Of a DNA stretch of 64,000 bases, positions 53,141 to 61,513 are shown piece by piece. Location: the NCBI RefSeq assembly GCF_017963645.1, contig NZ_JAGMWN010000003.1:124001-188000 (forward strand). The letters run 5' to 3'. The stretch is from Marivibrio halodurans (GTDB lineage: Bacteria; Pseudomonadota; Alphaproteobacteria; UBA8366; Aestuariispiraceae). A model generated the notes under the pieces. That model searched no databases. It was not told the DNA's origin and saw only the letters and a list, made by a program, of their open reading frames with translations. Position numbers and translations under genes: made by a program. Every line of letters begins with the position of its first letter. Position 1 is the stretch's first letter.

Positions 53141-54142
53141 TCACGCGCCGCCCGTTCCATTTCCATAACGGATGCGGTGACACAGCACGCGGGCATCCGC
53201 CGCGACCGGCCCCATGACATGCGGCAGATCCTCGAACCGATCCTCGCCCGTGATCAGGGCGTCGAGCACCGGGTCACGCAATAGGTCGAGCGCGAGGCTC
53301 ATCCGCGCCCGATGGCTCCACCGCGCCTGACGATGCGCCGGCAACCGCCCGACCTGGGAAGAGATGAGGTGAAGACGCCGCGAATGAAAGGCCTCCCCCA
53401 GCGGTAAGGGCACCACGCGGTCGCCGTACCAGGACATCTCCACGATCCGCCCCTCCAGCCCGGCGAGATCGAGCGCCTGGGCGAGGCCCGCCGGATTGCC
53501 GCTGGCATGGAAGACGAGATCGCAGGCCCCCTCGGCGGTGCGCGCCTCATCCGGCGTGCGGAAGGCAAGGCCGAGAGCGTCCGCGATCTCCCGCTTCTCC
53601 TCCAGCGGGTCGATCAGGGCGACCCGTATCCCCGGCAGCTGCGCGACCAGATAGGCGACGAGGCATCCGACGACGCCCGCGCCGACGACGGCGATACGCT
53701 CGCCGAGGACCGGCGCCGCGTCCCAGCAGGCATTGACCGCCGTCTCCATGTTCGCGGCCAGGACCGCGCGGTCGGACGGCAACCCTTCCGGCAGGGGCAC
53801 GGCCATGTCCGCCGGCACCTGAAAGCGCGTCTGATGCGGATGCAGGCAGAAGACGTCGCGCCCGCGCACCCCCTCCGGCCCGTCGATCACGCGGCCGACG
53901 GCGATATAGCCGTACTTCACCGGCGCCGGGAACCGGCCGACCTGAAACGGCGCGCGCATGGCGTCGATCTGGCTGGCCGGCACTTCGTTACGCCAGACCA
54001 GCGATTCGGTTCCCCGGCTGATGGCGCTGAAATACGTCTCGACCCGCACCATATCGGATGTCAGCGGTTCGAGCGCCTCGATACGGATCTCGCCCGTCTC
54101 CCGGCCCGTGATCCAGAAGGCGAAGGCCTCGCTATCGCTCAT
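53141..54142 (-). CDS. MDR-family dehydrogenase (alcohol dehydrogenase-like)
   Basis: This 333-residue medium-chain dehydrogenase has an N-terminal GroES-like part ([34 protein letters not shown]) and a Rossmann domain ([33 protein letters not shown]). The usual catalytic-zinc cysteine before the GTE segment is missing (SAISRGTES), so it may be a zinc-independent member. It is the first gene of the leftward four-gene operon and divergent from the CDP-alcohol transferase gene by 71 bp. ATG at 54142 is preferred over 54214 (AGG seven bases upstream). Confidence 0.82.
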   Translation of the reverse strand: MSDSEAFAFWITGRETGEIRIEALEPLTSDMVRVETYFSAISRGTESLVWRNEVPASQIDAMRAPFQVGRFPAPVKYGYIAVGRVIDGPEGVRGRDVFCLHPHQTRFQVPADMAVPLPEGLPSDRAVLAANMETAVNACWDAAPVLGERIAVVGAGVVGCLVAYLVAQLPGIRVALIDPLEEKREIADALGLAFRTPDEARTAEGACDLVFHASGNPAGLAQALDLAGLEGRIVEMSWYGDRVVPLPLGEAFHSRRLHLISSQVGRLPAHRQARWSHRARMSLALDLLRDPVLDALITGEDRFEDLPHVMGPVAADARVLCHRIRYGNGTGGA

Positions 54143-54213
54143 GACTACCTCGTTCGGGGCGTGCCCGGGAAAGCCCGGACACGGATGCTTCGGGGGAACG
54201 GCAGGGCCGTGCA

Positions 54214-54984
54214 ATGAATGCTGTCGCGACAGACCATAAACCGCTCCTCGCCGATTTGAAACGCGATGGCTGGCAGGCCGTGTTCGCCGGGGGAGCCGCC
54301 TGCCTGACCATCGCGCTGGCGCTGCAACTCGGCCATGACCTGGATTGGTGGCAGACGGCGGGGGCGCTGGTCTCCTACGCCGCGATGATCACCCTGGGCG
54401 CGCGGTGGTTGCCGGCGCACCTGCCGCATGCGGTTCTGGGGCCCGCGAATCGGGTAACGGTGCTGCGCGCCGCCCTGATCGCGACTCTGATGCCGCTGGT
54501 CCTGCTGCTCGACGAGGCCGGGTGGAGCGTGCCGTCGATCGCGCTGGCGGCGCTCGCCCTCGACGCGGTGGACGGATGGACCGCCCGGCGCTTCGGCGTG
54601 GCGAGCGATTTCGGCGCGCGCATCGACCGGGAATTGGACGCGCTCACGGTGTTGGTGCTCTCCCTGCTGCTCTGGCGTGTCGGCGATATGGGGGCGTGGG
54701 TGCTGGCGGCCGGGCTTTGGCGTTACCTCTTCCTGATCCTGGGCCGGGTCGACCGGCGGTTCGCGGTGCCGTTGGCGCCGGCGCCGTGGCGCGCCTGGGC
54801 CTGCGGCCTATCGGTCGGATTGCTGATCCTGGGGCTGGTCCCGGCGCTACCGCCGGGGGGCGCCGTCGTCGCCGGTATTGTGGCGGTGGCCGCGCTCTCG
54901 ACTTCGTTCCTGCGCGATATAGTCTCGCTGGCAAGACGGACCCCCGGGCCCGCCCACCACGAAGATACAGGGAGGACGCCATGA
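54214..54984 (+). CDS. CDP-alcohol phosphatidyltransferase-family membrane protein
   Basis: This 256-residue membrane enzyme has the CDP-alcohol signature DGWTARRFGVASDFGARIDR followed by Glu-Leu-Asp, matching DGxxAR(x)8Gx3Dx3D with all key Asp residues. About seven hydrophobic segments surround it. It joins a CDP-activated group to an alcohol, releasing CMP, in the inner membrane. It is longer at the N-terminus than PgsA/PssA (about 75 residues with two extra helices). It overlaps the YceI gene by ATGA. Confidence 0.9.
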   Translation: MNAVATDHKPLLADLKRDGWQAVFAGGAACLTIALALQLGHDLDWWQTAGALVSYAAMITLGARWLPAHLPHAVLGPANRVTVLRAALIATLMPLVLLLDEAGWSVPSIALAALALDAVDGWTARRFGVASDFGARIDRELDALTVLVLSLLLWRVGDMGAWVLAAGLWRYLFLILGRVDRRFAVPLAPAPWRAWACGLSVGLLILGLVPALPPGGAVVAGIVAVAALSTSFLRDIVSLARRTPGPAHHEDTGRTP

Positions 54985-55613
54985 CCCGCCTTCTCAACCG
55001 TCTTCCGAGGCGCCGCGCGCGCCTGGTTACGGTACTGGCCCTGATCCTATTCGCGGGATCGGCCATCACGCCGGACGCACGGGCGGAGCCGCGCAGCTTC
55101 ACGCTCGATCCCGCGCATCTGCATGTCGGGTTCCTGACGGAGCATATCGGCTTCGCCCGGACCTTGGGTGTCTTCCGGGATGTCGAGGGAACCGTCGTCT
55201 TCGACGAGGAAGCGCCGGCCCTGCGGGAGATCGACGTGACGGTCCGAACGGACAGCGTCGATACCGGTCACGACGCGCGGGACGAGCATCTGCGCAGCGA
55301 CGACTTCCTGGCCGTCGACGAATACCCCGAAATGACCTTCACCCTGACCGAGGCCACCCAAACCGGCGAGAATACCGGCACGATCACCGGCGATCTGACC
55401 ATGCGCGGCGAAACGCACCCGGTCAGCCTGGACGTCACGCTGAACAAGACCGGACGCTATCCGTTCGGCGACGAGCATTATGCCGTCGGCATCTCCGCGC
55501 GCGGCAGCCTGAAGCGCAGCGATTGGGGCATGACCTACGGCGTGGACAATGGCCTCGTCGGCGACCGGGTGGAGATCATCATCGAGGCGGAATTGATCCG
55601 GGAGGAGGAATAA
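54981..55613 (+). CDS. YceI-family periplasmic lipid-binding protein
   Basis: This 210-residue exported protein has signal peptide LVTVLALILFAGSAI, cleavage near ARA-EP. The YceI beta-barrel follows: FTLDPAHLHVGFLTEHIGFA, DARDEHLRSDDFLAVDEYPE and SLKRSDWGMTYGVDNGLVGD. Family members bind isoprenoid lipids such as polyprenyl quinones. The coupling to a CDP-alcohol transferase suggests a lipid-linked product or carrier. ATG at 54981 has GGGAGG six bases upstream. Confidence 0.92.
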   Translation: MTRLLNRLPRRRARLVTVLALILFAGSAITPDARAEPRSFTLDPAHLHVGFLTEHIGFARTLGVFRDVEGTVVFDEEAPALREIDVTVRTDSVDTGHDARDEHLRSDDFLAVDEYPEMTFTLTEATQTGENTGTITGDLTMRGETHPVSLDVTLNKTGRYPFGDEHYAVGISARGSLKRSDWGMTYGVDNGLVGDRVEIIIEAELIREEE

Positions 55614-55632
55614 CCCCTCTCAGCCGCGCCCC

Positions 55633-56424
55633 TTATCCCAGCGTCCGGCGCATCTTCCGCATGCCGCCGATCCAGCGGTCCAGGTCGTCCGCCCGCCGGC
55701 GGACATAGTCCGCGACCTCCGGGTGCGGCAGGATCAGGAAGCGTCCGGCCGCCACGCCATCAAGCGCCGCTTGCGCCACATCCTCCGCCGACAACGCGGC
55801 GGCGGCCATCGCCGCTTCCGGCCGGGGCGTCGCGCGCAGCATGCCGGTCGTCACCGCCTGCGGACACAGGGCCGAGACGCCGATGCCCCGATCCCCATGG
55901 GTGATGGCGAGATTCTGGGCGAAGGCCAGGGCGGCCGCCTTGGTCACCGCATAGGGCGCATGCCCGATCATGGTCAGCAACCCGGCGGCGGAGACGGTCA
56001 GCAACATATGCCCCCCGCCCCGGTGTTCCATCCCCGGCAGCGCCGCGCGGGCGAGCCGTACATGCGCCATGACGTTCAGGTCCCAGGAAAGGGTCCAGTC
56101 CGCATCCGGCGCGCTGGCCGCGTCCGCCGGGTCCGGGTCGGCGATCAGAACCCCGGCGTTGGAGCACATCAGGTCGATCCCGCCCATCGCCGCCTCCGCC
56201 CGGGCGATCAGGTCGGCGGGACCGTCGGGGTCGGTCAGATCGCTAGCCATGGCCTCCGCCCCGATCGCCGCCGCTTCGGCATCGAGGGCCGGTCCCGCCC
56301 GGTCGGACAGCACCACCGCGCCCGCCCCGCGCGCGACCAGCGCCCGGGCCAACGCCCGGCCGATGCCACCGGCGCCCCCGGTGACGAGACAACGTGCCCC
56401 TTCAATTCGCATTTCAGGCGGCAT
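55633..56424 (-). CDS. Short-chain dehydrogenase/reductase
   Basis: This 263-residue SDR has CLVTGGAGGIGRALARALVA, CSNAGVLI, LLTVSAAGLLTMIG with catalytic Ser, and APYAVTKAAALAF with the YxxxK motif. The C-terminus departs from the usual GG end and has an Arg-rich helix. It overlaps the nitronate monooxygenase gene by 11 bp if ATG 56424 is used; ATG 56412 is an alternative, and neither has a clear ribosome site. The substrate is unknown. Confidence 0.85.
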   Translation of the reverse strand: MPPEMRIEGARCLVTGGAGGIGRALARALVARGAGAVVLSDRAGPALDAEAAAIGAEAMASDLTDPDGPADLIARAEAAMGGIDLMCSNAGVLIADPDPADAASAPDADWTLSWDLNVMAHVRLARAALPGMEHRGGGHMLLTVSAAGLLTMIGHAPYAVTKAAALAFAQNLAITHGDRGIGVSALCPQAVTTGMLRATPRPEAAMAAAALSAEDVAQAALDGVAAGRFLILPHPEVADYVRRRADDLDRWIGGMRKMRRTLG

Positions 56425-57361
56425 CGTTGAACCGCAAGCGGCCGGCCGCGTCCCGATACTCCGCCACGAGACGCGCGCAGAGGTCCGCCGTCGCCGGCAG
56501 ATCGTCGATGCTGGTCACGCCATGGCCGGCGGACCAGACATCGCGCCAGGCCTTGGCCTCCCGCTCCCCGAAGTCGAAGGCGTCAGGCCCCTTGCCCGCG
56601 CCGTCTAGGCCGTTCCGCTCCAGGCTGGCTTTCAGGAAATTGGCGGGAACGCCGCTGATCTCCGGCGTATAGACGATATCGGCGGTCCCGGCCTCCAGGA
56701 TCATCCGTTTGTAATCCGGGTCGGCGCGGCTTTCCGCCGTGGCGATGAAGCGCGTGCCCATATAGGCGAGGTCCGCGCCCATCATCCGCGCCGCCGCCAC
56801 TTGATGACCATCGGAGATACCGCCGGCGAGAATGACCAGCCCGTCGAAGAACCGCCTAATCTCGTCCGTGAAGGCGAAGGGGTTGAGCGTGCCGGCATGG
56901 CCGCCCGCGCCCGCGCAAACCGCGATCAGGCCGTCGACACCCGCCTCCGCCGCCTTGCGCGCGTGACGGCCCTGCACGACGTCATGGAAGACGAGGCCGC
57001 CATAGCCGTGCACCGCCTCGATCACCTCCGGCCGGATACCGAGGGAAGTGATGACGACCGGCACCTGGTGGCGCACCGCGATCTCCAGATCCGCCTCCAC
57101 CCGTGGATTGGAGGCATGGACGATGAGATTGATGCCGAAGGGCGCGGGCCGCTCCCCCGCCTGCCGCGCGGCCGCCAGGCGCTCCTCGATCTCCGTCAGC
57201 CACTGATCGAAGCCTTCCGAAGTGCGCTGATTCAGCGTCGGAAAGGTGCCCAAGACCCCACCCCGGCAGGTCTCCACCACCAGATCGGGGCCGGAGACCA
57301 GGAACATCGGCGAGGCGATCGCCGGGACCTTGAGCTGGGCGAGCAATTCATCGGGCGTCAT
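56414..57361 (-). CDS. Nitronate monooxygenase family flavoprotein
   Basis: This 315-residue FMN TIM-barrel protein has IASPMFLVSGPDLVVETCRG, GVDGLIAVCAGAGGHAGTLN, VILAGGISDGHQVAAARMMG and DLAYMGTRFIATAESRADPD, typical of NPD/nitronate monooxygenases. It oxidises nitronates or acts as an enoyl-reductase-like flavoprotein; many family members have other substrates. It is co-directional with the SDR gene downstream and probably co-transcribed. Confidence 0.88.
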   Translation of the reverse strand: MTPDELLAQLKVPAIASPMFLVSGPDLVVETCRGGVLGTFPTLNQRTSEGFDQWLTEIEERLAAARQAGERPAPFGINLIVHASNPRVEADLEIAVRHQVPVVITSLGIRPEVIEAVHGYGGLVFHDVVQGRHARKAAEAGVDGLIAVCAGAGGHAGTLNPFAFTDEIRRFFDGLVILAGGISDGHQVAAARMMGADLAYMGTRFIATAESRADPDYKRMILEAGTADIVYTPEISGVPANFLKASLERNGLDGAGKGPDAFDFGEREAKAWRDVWSAGHGVTSIDDLPATADLCARLVAEYRDAAGRLRFNDAA

Positions 57362-57528
57362 GCGCGAATCCTTCCGGGGCGTTTCTTGACCTGGAGGGCC
57401 TAGGCCGGGAGCCTAGCCGGGGCCTATTGGTCTGATTGTCGGACAGCCGAAACTATGGTCGATGGCCGACGATCCGTCCAGGCTCCGCGACGGGCACTCC
57501 GGTATGGCGATGGGGCGGGCGCGGGCCC

Positions 57529-58536
57529 TCACATCATCTCGCGGATCTTCTCGTGCAGGGAGGTTGGGATCGTGATGCCGTCGGACGGCGTCTCTTTCCG
57601 GTTTCCGTAGCGCCGGGCGGAGGGAAGCCGGGTGCCGGGAATGCCGAGGAAGCGCTCGAAGAAGGTCTCGGAATGCGCCGCCCAACCGTCGGCATCGCCG
57701 AAACGGGCGGGATCGATGGCCATCATGAATTCCCCGCCGCGCGGCGGGCCGCCATCCTCCGCATCCTTCTCGGCCGCCTCGAAGCTGAACCATTCCCCGA
57801 TCAACCCGGCCACCAGCAATTCCACCATCATCGCGATATTGGCGCCCTTATAGCCGCCGAAGGGAAGCTGCGCGCCCTTCAGGATCAGATTGGGGTCGGT
57901 CGTCTCCTCCCCGTCCGGGCCGATGCCGGTGCCGGGCGGCACCTCATGACCGTCGCGCGCGGCGATCTGGATTTCCCCCCGCGCCTTGGCGGAGGACGCC
58001 TGATCGAAGATCACCGGGTCCTTGCCGGGGCGCGGCCAGCCGAACGCCATCGGGTTCGTGCCGTAAAGCGCCTTGGTGCCCCCACCGGGGGTCACCACCG
58101 GCTTATAGGCGGTGAAGGCGAAGCCGACGAGACCGGCCTCCGTCAGCCGCTCCACCTCGATCCACAGGGCGGAGAAATGGTGGATCCGGGTCAACGCCAG
58201 CGCCGCGATACCCTGGCTCCTGGCCTTCTCGATCAGCGGCTCGTAACCGGCCTCATGCGCCACGGGGGCCATGGCACCGTCGCCATCCACCTTCACCGCG
58301 CCGGGGGCGAGGTCGATCACCGTCGGATCGGCCTTGCCGTTGATCTTGCCGGCGCGCAGCGAGGCGAGATAGCCCGGCAGGCGAAACAATCCATGACTGG
58401 CGCAGCGATCGCCCTCCGCGCGCATCATGTTGCGGGCGACGGCCTCGGCATTGCGCCGGTCGCAGCCATTGGCGAGGAACGCCTCGACGGCGAGAGTGAA
58501 GCCTTCTTCGAGGCTGAGCGTGACGGTGTCGGCCAT
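57529..58536 (-). CDS. Ldh-family (malate/L-lactate dehydrogenase type) oxidoreductase
   Basis: This 335-residue NAD(P)H-dependent oxidoreductase of the Ldh_2 family has DRCASHGLFRLPGYLASLRA, the catalytic region RIHHFSALW, YGTNPMAFGWPRPG, and PFGGYKGANIAMMVELLVAG. Family members reduce 2-oxo acids or cyclic imines such as piperideine-2-carboxylate, or oxidise ureidoglycolate. The frame is open to 58854 into the MITE, but ATG at 58536 starts the domain, with AAGG upstream. It is 51 bp downstream of the MITE-like element, whose insertion may have moved its promoter. Confidence 0.87.
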   Translation of the reverse strand: MADTVTLSLEEGFTLAVEAFLANGCDRRNAEAVARNMMRAEGDRCASHGLFRLPGYLASLRAGKINGKADPTVIDLAPGAVKVDGDGAMAPVAHEAGYEPLIEKARSQGIAALALTRIHHFSALWIEVERLTEAGLVGFAFTAYKPVVTPGGGTKALYGTNPMAFGWPRPGKDPVIFDQASSAKARGEIQIAARDGHEVPPGTGIGPDGEETTDPNLILKGAQLPFGGYKGANIAMMVELLVAGLIGEWFSFEAAEKDAEDGGPPRGGEFMMAIDPARFGDADGWAAHSETFFERFLGIPGTRLPSARRYGNRKETPSDGITIPTSLHEKIREMM

Positions 58537-58953
58537 GGAACGCGTACCTTCCCTGATGTTCCGGTTCTGAAATGCGGCGGGGACGCTAGAGCATGATGAT
58601 AGGATATGGACCCATCCGAGATCGTTTTCCCGGGTTTCCGGCGAGAAGAGGGCGCGGGCGATGTGGGTCATCGTCAAGCGGCCTCGACGCGGTTCGGGGC
58701 CCCGGAAAAACGACCGAAGGCGCCGCTTGCGGCTCCCTGGACAGTGTCGCGCCGCGCTTCCGATGCCCCGCATCGCCGCGCGCGGCGCTCCTAGCCCAAG
58801 AAACCGAAACCGGCGTCTCGGATGGGTCCATATCCTATGATCATGCTCTAACACCTGGCGGCGGGGCTGTCTTCCATGCCGTCACTCGCCCGTCGCGCGA
58901 TCCGCGCTATATTGTCGGATCGGGTATTCACGGTGACGATAAGGGGTTCCGCC
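58537..58953. other. Divergent intergenic region carrying a MITE-like element
   Basis: This 417-bp gap between the divergent Ldh-family and DUF1194 genes consists mostly of the inverted-repeat element at 58587-58850. The remaining flanks (50 bp and 103 bp) should hold the two promoters. Confidence 0.7.
58587..58850. mobile_element. MITE-like element with 35-bp terminal inverted repeats
   Basis: The left end (58587-58621, starting TAGAGCATGATGATAGGATA) and the right end (58816-58850, ending ATCATGCTCTA) are inverted copies matching at 34 of 35 positions. They enclose about 194 bp without a convincing gene or transposase. Both ends begin TA...TA, as expected if TA was duplicated on insertion by an IS630/Tc1-type transposase. 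Size and structure fit a non-autonomous MITE. Confidence 0.85.
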
Positions 58954-59706
58954 ATGGTGACAGGATATGCGTCCTCCCTCCGGTTCCTCCTGTTGGGGTT
59001 GATACTGGCCGCGCTGTCGTGGCCGATCCATGTGCCCACCGCACTCGCACAGCAAATGGATGTCGATCTGGAACTGGTGTTGGCGGCGGATGGCTCCGGC
59101 TCGATCGACGACGGCGAACTGGCGCTGCAGCGTGACGGCTATGCCGAGGCGATCGCCGATCCGGAAATCCTGACCCTGATCCAGGGCGGGCTGACCGGAC
59201 GCATCGCGGTCGCCTATGTCGAATGGGGCGGCCCCTTCTCGCAGCATACCATCGTCGATTGGACCGTGATCGACGGGGCGGAGAGCGCGGCCGCCTTCGG
59301 CCGCTCCCTGCGGGCGGCGCCACGGCAGGCGACCGGCTACAATTCCATCTCCAACGCCATCGATTATTCCGTCACCATGATGGAGACGAACCGCTATGAC
59401 GGCCTGAGGCGCATCGTCGACGTCTCCGCCGACGGCCCCAATATCGGCGGCCGGCCGATCACCGCCGCGCGGGACGAGGCGGTCTCGAAGGGGGTGACGA
59501 TCAACGCCCTGCTCGTCCTGCACCGGGAAGGCGGCTTGCCCGGCTGGGACCCGGAGGAGCTGGTCGGCCATTACGAACGGGACGTGATCGGCGGGTTCGG
59601 CGCCTTCGTCATGACGGTGAACGAGAACCGCACCTTCGCCGAGGCCGTGCGCGCCAAGATGATCCTGGAGGTCGCCCGCGCTCTGGGCCTGGAGGACCGG
59701 CTTTAA
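58954..59706 (+). CDS. DUF1194 VWA-like exported protein
   Basis: This 250-residue protein has signal peptide LRFLLLGLILAALSW, cleavage near ALA-QQ. A von Willebrand A-like domain follows with MIDAS start ELVLAADGSGSIDDGELALQ, GRIAVAYVEWGG and RRIVDVSADGPNIGG. This is the DUF1194 pattern; the function is unknown. ATG at 58954 has AAGGGG eight bases upstream; the upstream frame to 58876 is not favoured. Its stop overlaps the ribD stop by four bases (convergent genes). Confidence 0.87.
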   Translation: MVTGYASSLRFLLLGLILAALSWPIHVPTALAQQMDVDLELVLAADGSGSIDDGELALQRDGYAEAIADPEILTLIQGGLTGRIAVAYVEWGGPFSQHTIVDWTVIDGAESAAAFGRSLRAAPRQATGYNSISNAIDYSVTMMETNRYDGLRRIVDVSADGPNIGGRPITAARDEAVSKGVTINALLVLHREGGLPGWDPEELVGHYERDVIGGFGAFVMTVNENRTFAEAVRAKMILEVARALGLEDRL

Positions 59707-60833
59707 ACAGCCGCTACGGCGTCCAACGCAATCGGCCGCTCCCAGAGTTCCATCACATCGGCGCCGACCGGCCGCGTTTCAGCCAGCGTGAAGCGCCGCA
59801 TGTCCGAAAGTGCCGCCAGCCCCATCGGCCCCACAGCGGCGAGGCCGTCCCCGCCGATAACCCCGCCCGCGCGGAACCAGGCGATCCGATCCACCAGCCC
59901 GGCGGACAACAGCCCGGCGGCGAGCGTGCCCCCCCCTTCCACCATCAGCCGCGTGACCCCGCGCTCGGCCAGCAGGGTCAGGGCGGCCACGGGGTCGATC
60001 CGCCCATCCCCGCCACGCGCGACGGGTGCGACCGACGCCCCGCCGATACCTGTGGGCGCGCCCACGCCCTCCCCGACAAGAACGAGGCTCGGCACCGCGC
60101 CGTCGGCGAGCTTCGCATCGGCGCCGAGGCGCCCCCGGCTGTCGAATACGACACGAAGGGGCGCCGGTCCCGGATCGCCAGGCAACCGCACCGTCAGGCT
60201 GGGATCGTCGGAGAGCGCCGTGCCGATCCCGACCGCGATGGCGTCATGGTCGGCGCGGATCTGGTGCGCGGCTTCCCGCGCGGCCGGTCCGGTGATCCAT
60301 TGACTTTCCCCAACCGCCGTCGCGATGCGCCCGTCGAGCGTGGTGGCGAGCTTCAACGTCACCAGCGGCCGGCCGGCCGTCCGGTTGAGGATAAAGCCGA
60401 GGTTGAGGCGACGCGCCTCCCGCTCCAGCAATCCCGTCTCCACCGCGATACCGGCGGCGCGCAGCCGCGCGATCCCCCGGCCGGCGACCCGCGTGTCGGG
60501 ATCGACCATGGCGGCGACGACACGGGCTATGCCGGCCTCGACCAAGGCATCGGCGCAGGGCGGGGTCGCGCCGTGATGGCTGCACGGCTCCAGCGTGACA
60601 TAGGCGGTGGCACCCCGCGCGGCCACGCCCGCGCGGTAGAGCGCCTCGCGCTCCGCATGCGGGCGACCGCCCGGCTGGGTCCAACCGCGCCCGACGACAT
60701 GTCCCGCGCGCACCAGCACGCACCCGACCGCCGGGTTGGGCGCGACCCGGCCCAGCCCCCGCGCGGCCAGTGTCAGCGCCGCGCGCATATGGGCCCGGTC
60801 GGCCAAGGTATCTTTCGGGACATCGACGCTCAT
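59703..60833 (-). CDS. ribD: Bifunctional riboflavin deaminase/reductase RibD
   Basis: This 376-residue enzyme has an N-terminal deaminase domain (HMRAALTLAARGLGRVAPNP; zinc motifs PHAEREAL and EPCSHHGATPPCADALV) and a C-terminal reductase (LATTLDGRIATAVGESQWIT, AVGIGTALSDDPSLTVRLPG, RLMVEGGGTLAAGLL). It carries out steps 2 and 3 of riboflavin synthesis. The other rib genes are not in the window. ATG at 60833 is preferred; the frame continues to 61070 but overlaps the MgtC gene. It is complete, in contrast to the reductase-only paralogue at 49.3 kb. Confidence 0.95.
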   Translation of the reverse strand: MSVDVPKDTLADRAHMRAALTLAARGLGRVAPNPAVGCVLVRAGHVVGRGWTQPGGRPHAEREALYRAGVAARGATAYVTLEPCSHHGATPPCADALVEAGIARVVAAMVDPDTRVAGRGIARLRAAGIAVETGLLEREARRLNLGFILNRTAGRPLVTLKLATTLDGRIATAVGESQWITGPAAREAAHQIRADHDAIAVGIGTALSDDPSLTVRLPGDPGPAPLRVVFDSRGRLGADAKLADGAVPSLVLVGEGVGAPTGIGGASVAPVARGGDGRIDPVAALTLLAERGVTRLMVEGGGTLAAGLLSAGLVDRIAWFRAGGVIGGDGLAAVGPMGLAALSDMRRFTLAETRPVGADVMELWERPIALDAVAAV

Positions 60834-60925
60834 GGGTGAAGTTTTTCGCCGGGCGGCCGACGGATCAAGCCCGTGCACAAGCGTCGGCGACATCGAAGCA
60901 CACCGGATGCCACCGCCCCCCTTGC

Positions 60926-61411
60926 TCACGCGCCATGATCTTCCTTGTCGGCGAGTTGCGGGCGCAGGAATCCGAGCACGACCAGAATCGTCGCCATCGC
61001 CACGAACCCGATGAAGGCAAGGCCATAGAAGCCGAACCCGAGCGTCAGCCCCAAGACGCCGGAGGTCCATATGCTGGCTCCCGTCGCCGTGCCGCGCACG
61101 CCTTCCCCGTCATTCAGGCGGATGATCGCCCCGGCGCCGAGGAATCCTATGCCCGTCAGCACGCCTTCGATAATGCGCATGAAGTCGAGACGGACGGTAT
61201 TCTCCGCGTCCCGATAATCGGCGAACAATTCCTGCGCCATGATCGCGACGATGCAGGTCGCGACACAGACGATCATGAAGGCACGGAAATCGATCGGTTT
61301 TCTCTTCCGCTCCCGGTCGAGGCCAAGCACCAGACCGAACAGCGCCGCTAGCGCGACCCGGATCAGAACCTCATGAACCGGCACCACATCGAAGTCGAAG
61401 AAGGTCGGCAT
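60926..61411 (-). CDS. MgtC/SapB-family membrane protein
   Basis: This 161-residue protein has four to five hydrophobic segments and MgtC hallmarks: LIRVALAALFGLVLGLDRER, GVLTGIGFLGAGAIIR and GTATGASIWTSGVLGLTLGF. It lacks the C-terminal soluble ACT-like domain of virulence MgtC and so belongs to the short group. The role is in membrane/ATP synthase or magnesium-related physiology in some bacteria; here it is unknown. ATG at 61411 has AGGGGGGA upstream. Confidence 0.9.
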   Translation of the reverse strand: MPTFFDFDVVPVHEVLIRVALAALFGLVLGLDRERKRKPIDFRAFMIVCVATCIVAIMAQELFADYRDAENTVRLDFMRIIEGVLTGIGFLGAGAIIRLNDGEGVRGTATGASIWTSGVLGLTLGFGFYGLAFIGFVAMATILVVLGFLRPQLADKEDHGA

Positions 61412-61513
61412 CGATCGTCCCCCCTGCCGTGGAAAGAAACTTCGGAAAGCGAAGAGTCTATCGAAGCACAAGGCCGTGACAAGCGATACCGCGCGAGGCG
61501 TCGGCCCAAACGG

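Noticed and set aside
57395-57430. Terminator hairpin after the Ldh-family gene
   Set aside because: Only a 6-bp perfect stem (CTAGGC/GCCTAG) without a T run; too weak to call.
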